The notes under the pieces: model-generated
The model's database searches: none
Seen by the model: only the letters and a program-made list of their open reading frames with translations
Told to the model about the DNA's origin: nothing
Program-made: the position numbers and the translations under genes
Source: CALMKX01 sp044869955
GTDB taxonomy: Bacteria; Acidobacteriota; Thermoanaerobaculia; Multivoradales; SZUA-115
Direction of reading: 5' to 3'
NCBI GenBank assembly: GCA_044869955.1
Contig: JBIOYC010000055.1
Coordinates: 1-28,856, forward strand
Length of the DNA: 28,856 nucleotides
Shown: in pieces, positions 14,755 to 22,000 of the stretch
Numbering within the stretch: position 1 is the first letter of the stretch
Layout of the letters: every line of letters begins with the position of its first letter

Positions 14755-15537
14755 CTACCCGTAAGGCAACAGCATCCGCTCGATGCTGCGGGCCCTGCCG
14801 GTCTCCTCGTCGATGTCGACGACGACGCCAGCGAGGCGGACGTCGTGCTTGGCCACTTCGAGGGCGCCGGGGGTCTGGAGGAAGAAGCGGCGCAGGGACT
14901 TCTCCACTTTCATGCCGATCACCGACTCGTAGGGGCCGGTCATGCCGGCATCGGTCAGGAAGGCTGTGCCCTTGGGCAGGATGCGCTCGTCCGCCGTGGG
15001 CACGTGGGTGTGGGTGCCCACCAGCGCCGAGATCCTGCCGTCGAGGTGGAAGCCCAGGGCCTGCTTCTCGCTGGTGGCCTCGGCGTGGAAGTCGACGAAT
15101 CGCACCTTCACCCGCTCGGGTAGCTCGGCGAGCAGGCGATCGGCGGTCTCGAACGGGGAGTCGAGGTCGCTCATGAACACCCGGCCTTCGAGGTTGATCA
15201 CCGCCACCGGCACACCGCCACCGGAGTTGCCGACGTAGACGCCGGTGCCGGGGTTGCCCGGCGGGTAGTTCGCCGGCCGCAGGATGCGGGGGTCCGACTC
15301 CAGGAGGGGCAGCCCTTCCTTCTTGTCCCAGATGTGGTTGCCCGAGGTGAAGCAGTCGATCGGCAGCTGCTCGATCTCGGCCATGGCATCCGGGGTGATG
15401 CCGAAGCCGCCGGCCATGTTCTCGACGTTGACCACCGTGAAGTCCACGCGGTGGCCCTCCACCAAGCCGGGTAGCAGGGCGAGCAGGGCGCGCCGGCCGG
15501 GCTGGCCGATGACGTCTCCCACGAAGAGGAGCTTCAT
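14755..15537 (-). CDS. ymdB: YmdB-family metallophosphoesterase (2',3'-cyclic-nucleotide phosphodiesterase type)
   Basis: A 260-aa cytoplasmic calcineurin-like phosphoesterase of the YmdB family. The metal-site motifs appear in order: GDVIGQPGRRAL at the N-terminus, VNVENMAGG, TSGNHIWDKKE, VDFHAEATSEK and VGTHTHVPTADERI. In Bacillus subtilis YmdB hydrolyses cyclic nucleotides and controls a biofilm/motility switch; it is encoded next to RNase Y there and in many other bacteria. The start is ATG at 15537, which overlaps the rny stop as ATGA; further upstream in-frame starts lie inside rny. It is the last gene of the minus-strand translation and RNA cluster. Confidence 0.93.
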   Translation of the reverse strand: MKLLFVGDVIGQPGRRALLALLPGLVEGHRVDFTVVNVENMAGGFGITPDAMAEIEQLPIDCFTSGNHIWDKKEGLPLLESDPRILRPANYPPGNPGTGVYVGNSGGGVPVAVINLEGRVFMSDLDSPFETADRLLAELPERVKVRFVDFHAEATSEKQALGFHLDGRISALVGTHTHVPTADERILPKGTAFLTDAGMTGPYESVIGMKVEKSLRRFFLQTPGALEVAKHDVRLAGVVVDIDEETGRARSIERMLLPYG

Positions 15538-17096
15538 CGGGCGTACTCGATGGAGCGGGTCTCGCGGATCACCGTGACCTTGATCTGGCCGGGGTAGGTC
15601 AGCTCGCTCTCGATCTTCCTCGCGATGTCCTTCGACAGCCACAGCGACTGCTCGTCGGAGATCTTCCCCGAGTCGACGATGATGCGCACCTCGCGGCCCG
15701 CCTGGATGGCGTAGGTCTTCTGCACGCCCTTGAACGAGGAGGCGATCTCCTCGAGCTTCTCCAGGCGCTTGACGTAGGTCTCGAGGATCTCGCGGCGGGC
15801 GCCGGGTCGGGCCGCGGAGAGGGCGTCCGCCGCCGTCACCAGCTCGGCCTCCACCGTCTCTGGGTCGTAGTCGCCATGGTGGCAGGCCATGGCGTGCACG
15901 ACCTCCTCGGACTCGCCGTACTTGCGCAGCAGATCGATGCCGATCTCGAGGTGGGTGCCCTCCATCTCGCGATCGACGGCCTTGCCGATGTCGTGGAACA
16001 GGCCGGCGCGCTTGGCGATAGGGACCTTGGCCTTCAGCTCGGCGGCCATCGTGCCGGCCAGGAAGGCAACCTCCTTCGAGTGGTGGAGGGCGTTCTGGCC
16101 GTAGGAGAAGCGGTAGCGCAGCCGGCCCAGGAGCTTGACCAGCTCGGGGTGGACGTCGCCGATGTTCAGCTCGAGCAGGGACGCCTCGCCTTCCTGGCGG
16201 ATCCGGTCCTCGAACTCGGCCTTGACCTTCTCGACCAGCTCCTCGATGCGGGCGGGGTGGATGCGGCCGTCGGCGATCAGGCGCTCCAAGGCCACGCGGG
16301 CGATCTCGCGGCGGTAGGGATCGAAGCCGGAGAGGATCACCGCCTCGGGGGTGTCGTCGACGATGAGGTCGACGCCGGTCGCCATCTCGAGAGTGCGGAT
16401 GTTGCGGCCTTCACGGCCGATGATGCGCCCCTTCATCTCGTCGTTGGGCAGGATCACCACCGAGACCGTGGCTTCGGAGACGTAGTCCGAGGCCGCGCGC
16501 TGGATGGCCATGCCCATGATCCGCTGGGCCTGGCGACCGGCCTGCTCTCGGGCCTCGTCCTCGAGCCGTTTGATCTGGTGGGCAGCCTCGATGCGCGCGT
16601 CGCTCTCCATCAGCCGCACCAGCTCCTCCTTGGCCTGCTGGGCGGTGAGACCGGCGATCTGCTCGACGCGGGTGCGCTCCTCCTCGATCAGCCCGGTCAG
16701 CTCGGTCTCTCGATCCGCGAGGCTCTTGTCGCGGGAGGCCAGGCTGCGCTCCTGGCCGGCGACCTCCTGCTCCTTGCGGCTGAGCTCGCCGGCCCGCTTC
16801 TCGAGGCTGTCCTCTTTCTGCTGGAGGCGGCGCTCCACGGCCTCGAGCTCACTGCGGTGCTTGCGGGAGAAGGTCTCGAACTCGCCTCGCGCCTGGAGCA
16901 GCTTCTCCTTGGCCGCCAGCTCGGCTTCGCGGAGCTTCGTCTGGGACTCTCGGTCGGCATCCTCGAGCTTGCGCTGGCGCTCCTGCTCGACGCGCGCCAT
17001 GCCCTCCTGGATGCGGCGATGGGCGAGCCAGAGTGCGCCACCGATCGCCAGAACGCCGATCAGGATCGCGATCGCAACAATGATGATCGGGTTCAC
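15534..17096 (-). CDS. rny: Ribonuclease Y
   Basis: A 520-aa membrane-anchored endoribonuclease that starts mRNA decay. Order of parts: an N-terminal membrane helix (about 3-25), a long charged coiled coil (about 28-200), a KH RNA-binding domain (about 210-270, GREG at 227-230 within MKGRIIGREGRNIRTLE), and an HD phosphohydrolase domain with the metal-binding His/Asp in GLFHDIGKA (HD at 368-369) and HHSKEVAFLAG upstream of it. The length matches the family. The start is GTG at 17096, giving the usual Asn-Pro-Ile-Ile-rich helix, with a purine-rich GAGGGGGG upstream. It overlaps ymdB and follows the 6S RNA gene. Confidence 0.97.
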   Translation of the reverse strand: MNPIIIVAIAILIGVLAIGGALWLAHRRIQEGMARVEQERQRKLEDADRESQTKLREAELAAKEKLLQARGEFETFSRKHRSELEAVERRLQQKEDSLEKRAGELSRKEQEVAGQERSLASRDKSLADRETELTGLIEEERTRVEQIAGLTAQQAKEELVRLMESDARIEAAHQIKRLEDEAREQAGRQAQRIMGMAIQRAASDYVSEATVSVVILPNDEMKGRIIGREGRNIRTLEMATGVDLIVDDTPEAVILSGFDPYRREIARVALERLIADGRIHPARIEELVEKVKAEFEDRIRQEGEASLLELNIGDVHPELVKLLGRLRYRFSYGQNALHHSKEVAFLAGTMAAELKAKVPIAKRAGLFHDIGKAVDREMEGTHLEIGIDLLRKYGESEEVVHAMACHHGDYDPETVEAELVTAADALSAARPGARREILETYVKRLEKLEEIASSFKGVQKTYAIQAGREVRIIVDSGKISDEQSLWLSKDIARKIESELTYPGQIKVTVIRETRSIEYAR

Positions 17097-17220
17097 GAGC
17101 CCCCCCTCAACTCCAGGACCGAGGACCGGTGGAGGGAAGAAGGAGGTGTTCGGAATGGAGCTCCCGGCTCGAGGCCGGAAGAACTAAGCGCATCCCCCGC
17201 CCAGCCGTGTGGGCCGCCGC

Positions 17221-17400
17221 GCTTAGAACCTGAAACGCGCCAAGTGGGTGTCCGCTCCACGAGCCGTTAGCGTCCCCGTACTAGCGGGGCTGGCACAGGC
17301 CACGCGGGTAATAGACTCCCGGAGTGTAAATGTTGGTTCTACAATGGGTTGACCCATCACCAACAGCGCAGGGGATGCAACTTTCATATTCCGCTTCAAG
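17221..17400 (-). ncRNA. ssrS: 6S RNA (SsrS), inhibitor of the housekeeping RNA polymerase
   Basis: A non-coding stretch of ~180 nt between zapA and rny, a position where 6S RNA is found in many bacteria. On the minus strand the 5' GAATATGAAA (17382-17391) pairs with TTTCAGGTTC near the 3' end (17226-17235) with one mismatch and one G-U, forming a closing stem. The interior holds a strong apical hairpin (17332-17364: outer GTTGGT/ACCAAC, inner ATGGG/CCCAT). The 3' half has small hairpins (CCCCG/CGGGG) and the 6S-like GACACCCAC stretch. 6S RNA mimics an open promoter and traps the sigma70 holoenzyme in stationary phase. Ends are approximate. Positions 17097-17220 hold only the rny leader, and 17401-17421 the end of the zapA spacer. 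Confidence 0.65.
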
Positions 17401-17421
17401 AGTCCGGACTGTACCGAGCAG

Positions 17422-17718
17422 CTATCCATTGAGAGCACCCGCGAGCCTCGTGACCAGCTCGGCAGCCTTCTCCTCGATTCGAGCCCTCTCCCCTTCCTGG
17501 CCTCTACGGCACTGGAAAAGTTCGTCGGACAAGTTGAGCGCCGTCAGGACCGCGAGCCGGGCCGGTTCCACCGACCCCACCCGCCCGGCCAGCTCGCGCA
17601 TCTTGCGATCCACGTAACCGGCCAGCTCCTTCAGGTACTCGCCATCCTCGTGGCTGCGCAGATGGTAGACCTCCCCATGGATTTCAACTTCCAGGGTCGA
17701 GGAGGGATCGTTGTTCAT
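17422..17718 (-). CDS. zapA: Cell division protein ZapA
   Basis: A 98-aa protein. Residues ~8-45 match the ZapA N-terminal domain (VEIHGEVYHLRSHEDGEYL, then AGYVDRKMREL), followed by a helical coiled-coil half (RLAVLTALNLSDELF onward). ZapA bundles FtsZ filaments at the division site and works as a tetramer. The start is ATG at 17718. It is 83 nt downstream of the small coiled-coil gene and directly upstream of the 6S RNA, a familiar arrangement that supports both calls. Confidence 0.9.
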   Translation of the reverse strand: MNNDPSSTLEVEIHGEVYHLRSHEDGEYLKELAGYVDRKMRELAGRVGSVEPARLAVLTALNLSDELFQCRRGQEGERARIEEKAAELVTRLAGALNG

Positions 17719-17773
17719 CGCTCGGCCACGCCAAATCCTGCAAAACCAGAGTTACCAAGGACTTGACCCGGGC

Positions 17774-17782
17774 ACTATACCA
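17774..17782 (-). promoter_or_regulatory. Extended -10 promoter for zapA-6S-rny
   Basis: The minus strand reads TGG TATAGT in the 83-nt gap before zapA, 55 nt upstream of its ATG. It is one of the best -10 matches on the minus strand; no clear -35 is present. Confidence 0.4.
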
Positions 17783-17801
17783 CAAGGCTCCAGGCCGACC
17801 T

Positions 17802-18044
17802 TCACTCCTCGAGCAGGCGCTCCAGGGTGGCGACCAGGGCCTCGACGCGCTCGCGGATCTCCTCGCGCTCGCTCGCCCAGAGATCCTCTCCGCCTTCGGA
17901 TCCGCCTTCGGAAGAGGCCGCGAGCCGCTCCTCGAGCCCGGCGACCTTGTCGGCCAGCGCGAGGTTCTGTGACTTCAGCTCCGCCAGCTTCACGGCAGCC
18001 TGTTGGACTTTGTCTTCGAGAGTCCCGAGCGCGTCCTTGGCCAT
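17802..18044 (-). CDS. Small coiled-coil protein (possibly ZapB-like or division-associated)
   Basis: An 80-aa cytoplasmic protein that is almost entirely predicted helix with heptad patterning (LEDKVQQAAVKLAELKSQNLALADKVAGLEERL, interrupted by a Ser/Gly/Glu loop, then a second helix ending in ERVEALVATLERLLEE). I do not assign a family. Small coiled-coil genes are frequent between pheT and zapA, and a ZapB-like structural role is conceivable but unproven. The start is ATG at 18044 with AAGGA upstream, 18 nt after the pheT stop, so it is co-transcribed with pheT. Confidence 0.8.
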   Translation of the reverse strand: MAKDALGTLEDKVQQAAVKLAELKSQNLALADKVAGLEERLAASSEGGSEGGEDLWASEREEIRERVEALVATLERLLEE

Positions 18045-18062
18045 GGGGTCTGTTCCTTCTGC

Positions 18063-20120
18063 TCAGCTGCGAGTCGCCCCGAGCTTCTCCGCCAGCCGGG
18101 CCGCGAGGGCCTCCTGGCTCTGATTGACCTCCTCCTGCGTCAGTGACCGATCTTCGGCCACGTAGCGGAAGGAGAGGGTCGAGTTGACGGTCCCCGGCAG
18201 CAGACTGGGACCCTGGTAGCGGTCCTTCAGCTCGAAGGCGACCAGGAGGGTCGAGGCCCCCTCGCGGATCGCCGCTTCGAGCTGCGCCCAGCTGATCTCC
18301 AGGGGATGGTTCAGGGTCAAGTCGGCCTCGATCGCCGGGTAGCGCGAGGGCGCCGTCACCCGCTGCGCGGCCGGCGGCTCGCCAAGGGAGTCGAGCTCCA
18401 GCTCCGCGAGGAAGAGGGCGAAAGAGTCGTCCTCGGCCAGGCGTCCCAGGTAGCCGGCGACCCGCCCTGCCACCAGCAGCTCTGCCGTCGCCCCTTCGAG
18501 CAGCCCCGGCAGCACGGCCGGCCTCGCCTCGAGCCGGCGCCCGAAGCGCTCCGCGAGGGTCTCGAGCATGCCCTTGACGTCGTGGAAGTCGAGCGAGCGG
18601 CCACCCTGCCAGGGCGAGCCGACCTCGCCCCCGGCGATCAGGCCGACGGTCTCGATCTCCTGCGGGAAGCGCTCCCCGGGCCGCTCCACGAAGACCGCGC
18701 CGACCTCGAAGAGGCGCACCGAGCCGGCCCCGCGGCGCTGGTTGAAACGCCCGCTCTCGACCAGGCCGACCGAGAGGGAGCGACGCATCACCGAGTAGCG
18801 GTCGGACACCGGGTTGGCGAGCGTCAGCGGTTCCGAGCCCGGCCGCAGACAGGGCAGGGCCCGCGCGGACTCCGGGTCGTGGAACGCGAAGTTGATCGCC
18901 TCTGCGAAGCCCGAGGCCGCGAGGTAGCTCTTGACCACCCGGCGCCGGCGCACGGCCACCGAAGCGGGCGGCTCGGAGCCGACCAGCCGCGGCAAGGTCG
19001 AAGGGATCGCGTCGAGACCATGCAGGCGGGCCACCTCTTCGAAGAGATCCGCCTCCCACACCTCACCCGAGGGCCGCAGGGGAAGGCAGTCGTAGTAGCG
19101 CCAGGTCGGGACGGCGACGGCGTAGCGCCCCGGCCCGCTCGGTGCGAGCTCGAACCCCAGGCCGGCGAACCAGCGCTCGACCTGCTCGGTCATCACGTCC
19201 ACACCGAGGAAGCGCACCAGGCGGCCGAGGTCCAGGGTACCCTGGAGCCGCCAGCTCTTGTCCAGATCGAAGCGAGCGTCCACCGCACCGCTCAGCACAC
19301 GCCCGCCGGCGATCTCCTGGAGCAGGCGGGCAGTCCGGTCGAGGGCCGCCACGCACGCGCCCGGATCGGCGCCCCGCTCGAAGCGGTGGGAGGCGTCCGT
19401 GTGCATGCCGAGCTTCTTGGCTCCCCGGCGCACGGACTTGGGGTCGAAGTGGGCGCTCTCGAGCAGCACGTCGCGGGTAGCGGCGGTGACCTCGGTCTCG
19501 AGGCCCCCCATCACGCCGGCCAGACCGATGGCCCGCTCGGCGTCGGCGATCACCAGCACTCCCGGATCCAGGGTTCGCTTCTGGCCGTCGAGGGTGACCA
19601 GCTCCTCGCCGGCACGCGCCCGCCGCACGCGGATCGTGGCCCCGGCGATGGTGGCAAGGTCGAAAGCGTGCAGGGGCTGGCCAAGCTCCCAGAGCACGTA
19701 GTTGGTGACGTCGACGACGTTGTTGATCGAGCGCAGACCGATGGCGGCCAGGCGCTCGATCAGCCAGGCCGGGCTCGGGCCGACGGTCACGCCACGGACG
19801 ACCCGTGCCGCGTACCGAGCACCGTCGGGATGATCGAGGTAGACGGACACGGCGCCGGCCGCGGGCTCGGGAGCCTCGTCGAGCGACGCTGCCGGGCCGC
19901 GCAGGGGGCGGTCGTAGAGCGTCGCGACCTCGCGCGCCAGCCCGACGTGGCACATGGCGTCGACCCGGTTGGTGGTGACATCGACGTCGAGCACGGTGTC
20001 GGTACCGACCGTCTCCGTATGCTCGACCGAGAAGCCCGCGGCGGTGAGCCGTGCGGCGAGCTCCGCGACGGTCGGCGGCAGCTCGACGTAGTCGGAAAGC
20101 CAGGCGCAGGAGTACTTCAT
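18063..20120 (-). CDS. pheT: Phenylalanyl-tRNA synthetase beta subunit, short form lacking the tRNA-binding (EMAP) domain
   Basis: A 685-aa beta subunit of the alpha2-beta2 PheRS that charges tRNA-Phe. The N-terminal start (MKYSCAWLSDYVELPPTVAELAARL) leads directly into DVDVTTNRVDAMCHVGLAREVA. The OB-fold tRNA-binding insertion of ~110 residues found in typical ~790-800 aa PheT is missing. The remaining parts follow in order: B3/B4 editing domain (VVDVTNYVLWELGQPLHAFD), B5, the catalytic-like core, and the C-terminal FDX-ACB anticodon-binding domain from about residue 590. The ATG at 20120 overlaps the pheS stop as ATGA. The short form is clean, with no sign of a frameshift. Confidence 0.95.
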   Translation of the reverse strand: MKYSCAWLSDYVELPPTVAELAARLTAAGFSVEHTETVGTDTVLDVDVTTNRVDAMCHVGLAREVATLYDRPLRGPAASLDEAPEPAAGAVSVYLDHPDGARYAARVVRGVTVGPSPAWLIERLAAIGLRSINNVVDVTNYVLWELGQPLHAFDLATIAGATIRVRRARAGEELVTLDGQKRTLDPGVLVIADAERAIGLAGVMGGLETEVTAATRDVLLESAHFDPKSVRRGAKKLGMHTDASHRFERGADPGACVAALDRTARLLQEIAGGRVLSGAVDARFDLDKSWRLQGTLDLGRLVRFLGVDVMTEQVERWFAGLGFELAPSGPGRYAVAVPTWRYYDCLPLRPSGEVWEADLFEEVARLHGLDAIPSTLPRLVGSEPPASVAVRRRRVVKSYLAASGFAEAINFAFHDPESARALPCLRPGSEPLTLANPVSDRYSVMRRSLSVGLVESGRFNQRRGAGSVRLFEVGAVFVERPGERFPQEIETVGLIAGGEVGSPWQGGRSLDFHDVKGMLETLAERFGRRLEARPAVLPGLLEGATAELLVAGRVAGYLGRLAEDDSFALFLAELELDSLGEPPAAQRVTAPSRYPAIEADLTLNHPLEISWAQLEAAIREGASTLLVAFELKDRYQGPSLLPGTVNSTLSFRYVAEDRSLTQEEVNQSQEALAARLAEKLGATRS

Positions 20121-21145
20121 GGCAGGCCCACCTGGCGCAGCAAGCGCTCGTCGTTCTCGAACAGGGTGCGGATGTTGCCGATGCCGTAGCGGATCATGGC
20201 CACGCGGTCGAGGCCGAGCCCGAAGGCGAAGCCGGAGTAGCGGTCCGGGTCGATGCCGCAGCCGGCGAGCACCCGCGGGTCCACCATGCCGGAGCCCAGG
20301 ATCTCCATCCAGCCGGTGCCCGAGCAGACGGCGCAACCCCCGCCCCGGCAGGTCGAGCAGGTCAGGTCCACCTCGGCCGAGGGCTCGGTGAAGGGGAAGA
20401 AGCTCGGCCGTAGCCGCATCTTGGTCTCGGGCGAGAAAAGGCGCTTGATGAAGGCCTCGAGCGTGCCCTTGAGGTCGCCGACCGTCACCCCCTCGCCCAC
20501 CACCAAGCCCTCGACCTGGTGGAACATCGGCGAGTGGCGCAGGTCGTTGTCGTTGCGGTAGACGCGGCCCGGACAGATCACCCGGATCGGCGGCGTCTTG
20601 CGCGCCAGCAGGGTGCGGATCTGCACCGGCGACGTATGGGTACGCAGCAGCAGGCCGCTGGTCAGGAAGAGGGTGTCCTGGGTGTCGCGGGCCGGATGCT
20701 CGGCGGGGAAGTTGAGGGCGGCGAAGTTGTGCGCGTCGTCCTCGACCTCGGGCCCTTCGGCCACCGAGAAGCCCAGCTCGGCGAAGATCGCTTCGATCTC
20801 CTGACTGACGACGGTGATCGGGTGGAGGGCGCCCAGCGACGGTCGCCGGCCGGGCAAGGTGACGTCGATGCGGGCGCGCCGAGCCGTCTCCTCCTGCTCG
20901 CGCGCGGAGAGCTGCTCGTCCAGCGCGGCGAGACGGGCCTCGACCCGATTCTTGAGCTCGTTGACGGCCTGGCCGAAGGTTCGGCGCCGGTCCGGCGCGA
21001 CGTGCTTGATCTCGGCTTCGAGGTCCCGGACCAGCCCCTGCTTGCGACCCGCCCAGGTGACGCGGAGGGCCTCCCAGCCGGCGCGGTCGGCGACGGCGGC
21101 CGCTTCCCGTTCGAAGCGCTCCGTCAAAGTTTGGAGGTCGGACAT
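20117..21145 (-). CDS. pheS: Phenylalanyl-tRNA synthetase alpha subunit
   Basis: A 342-aa catalytic subunit. It has an N-terminal coiled coil (residues ~1-90) that contacts tRNA, then class II motif 2 (VYRNDNDLRHSPMFHQVEGLVV) and motif 3 (FGLGLDRVAMIRYGI). A CxxC-x4-CxxC cluster (CSTCRGGGCAVC) just before the GWMEILGSGMVDP segment is a possible zinc knuckle, also found in other bacterial PheS. The start is ATG at 21145 with GGGGGGAG upstream; longer in-frame options run into rplT. It lies 46 nt after rplT and overlaps pheT. Confidence 0.96.
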   Translation of the reverse strand: MSDLQTLTERFEREAAAVADRAGWEALRVTWAGRKQGLVRDLEAEIKHVAPDRRRTFGQAVNELKNRVEARLAALDEQLSAREQEETARRARIDVTLPGRRPSLGALHPITVVSQEIEAIFAELGFSVAEGPEVEDDAHNFAALNFPAEHPARDTQDTLFLTSGLLLRTHTSPVQIRTLLARKTPPIRVICPGRVYRNDNDLRHSPMFHQVEGLVVGEGVTVGDLKGTLEAFIKRLFSPETKMRLRPSFFPFTEPSAEVDLTCSTCRGGGCAVCSGTGWMEILGSGMVDPRVLAGCGIDPDRYSGFAFGLGLDRVAMIRYGIGNIRTLFENDERLLRQVGLP

Positions 21146-21191
21146 GGCGGGGCTCCCCCCTAATGAGGGGTCTGAGCGATCGCGGTGGTGC

Positions 21192-21557
21192 TCAGGCCGG
21201 GGCCTGAGCCAACGCCGCCTTGGCGACCTCGGCCAGGCGCGCAAACCCCGGGGGATCGCTGACGGCCAGGTCGGCCAGGACCTTGCGGTCCAGCAGGGCA
21301 CCGGCGGCCTTCAGGCCCGCCATCAGCCGGCTGTAGGAGAGATCGGAGAGGTGCGCCGCGGCGTTGATCCGGACGATCCAGAGGCTGCGGAAGTACCGCT
21401 TCTTCTGGCGCCGGTCGCGGTAGGCGTAGTTGAGGGCTTTGTCGACCGCCTGCTTGGCGATCCGATAGCTGCTGGACTTCTGGCCGTAGTAGCCCTTGGC
21501 CAGCTTGAGGACCTTGCGGCGCTTGTCCGCACGCTTGTTTCCGCGCTTTACACGCAT
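21192..21557 (-). CDS. rplT: 50S ribosomal protein L20
   Basis: A 121-aa, highly basic protein. The classic L20 pattern is present: MRVKRG, RRKVLKLAKGYYG, YAYRDRRQKKRYFRSLWIVRINAA, then the globular half with SYSRLMAGLKAAG. L20 binds 23S rRNA early in 50S assembly and in other bacteria represses its own operon. The start is ATG at 21557 with GAGG upstream. It is separated from rpmI by a 156-nt structured spacer (21558-21713) and followed by pheS. Confidence 0.97.
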   Translation of the reverse strand: MRVKRGNKRADKRRKVLKLAKGYYGQKSSSYRIAKQAVDKALNYAYRDRRQKKRYFRSLWIVRINAAAHLSDLSYSRLMAGLKAAGALLDRKVLADLAVSDPPGFARLAEVAKAALAQAPA

Positions 21558-21635
21558 GACTACGAACCTCGTTGGGGCCCAGGAGGCCCGCTTTCCGGAT
21601 CCGGCGGTGCGGCGAGAGCGCCGTCTTCGAGACCG

Positions 21636-21710
21636 CCGGCGGGTTGATCTCCCGGCGGACAGGTTCGACCCGCCGGTGAGGGCTTCGAGGGGCGCCTCGG
21701 GCGGCGCCCC
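21636..21710 (-). promoter_or_regulatory. Structured rpmI-rplT spacer, possible L20 autoregulatory or attenuator element
   Basis: On the minus strand a perfect 8-bp hairpin, GGGGCGCC-6 nt-GGCGCCCC (21689-21710), begins 4 nt after the rpmI stop. It is followed by a 9-bp inverted repeat, CCGGCGGGT/ACCCGCCGG, around 21636-21676. Neither is followed by a U-tract, so a simple intrinsic terminator is unlikely. Confidence 0.4.
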
Positions 21711-21713
21711 GGC

Positions 21714-21914
21714 TTAGACGTCGGTGTGCAGGAGCTGCTTGATGGTCTTCTCGAAGGCGCCCTGCACCAGGGTGCCATGGCGGAGGCCGCGCTTCTGCTT
21801 GGAGGTCTTCTTGGTGAGCATGTGGCCCTTGGTCGCGTGGTGGCGCGACACCTTGCCACTGCCCGTAATCTTGAAGCGCTTCGCGGCGCCTTTGTGCGTC
21901 TTCTGCTTCGGCAC
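21714..21914 (-). CDS. rpmI: 50S ribosomal protein L35
   Basis: A 66-aa basic protein matching L35 across its length: PKQKTHKGAAKRFKITGSGKVSRHHATKGHMLTKKTSKQKR. The start is GTG at 21914 with AAGGAG 8 nt upstream. It lies 86 nt after thrS with no infC between them, unlike the usual thrS-infC-rpmI-rplT order. Confidence 0.97.
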   Translation of the reverse strand: MPKQKTHKGAAKRFKITGSGKVSRHHATKGHMLTKKTSKQKRGLRHGTLVQGAFEKTIKQLLHTDV

Positions 21915-22000
21915 GGAATGACTCCTTGGGGACGGGGACCGGGGCCGCTGAGGCCCTGCCCCGGAACAAGAGCCGAGATTCTAGGCGATGCGCCCCGGCA

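Noticed and set aside
17332..17364. The strong hairpin read as a terminator for zapA
   Set aside because: No U-tract follows it and it lies in the middle of a larger foldable RNA; it fits better as the apical stem of 6S RNA.
17762..17780. TTGACC followed by TATACC on the plus strand, a possible promoter
   Set aside because: Only 7 nt separate the two hexamers, far below the 16-18 nt needed. The same bases give a better -10 on the opposite strand.
21157..21170. CCCC/GGGG hairpin overlapping the pheS ribosome binding site
   Set aside because: A 4-bp stem with an A/T-rich loop is expected by chance in sequence this rich in G and C; too weak to call a regulatory element.
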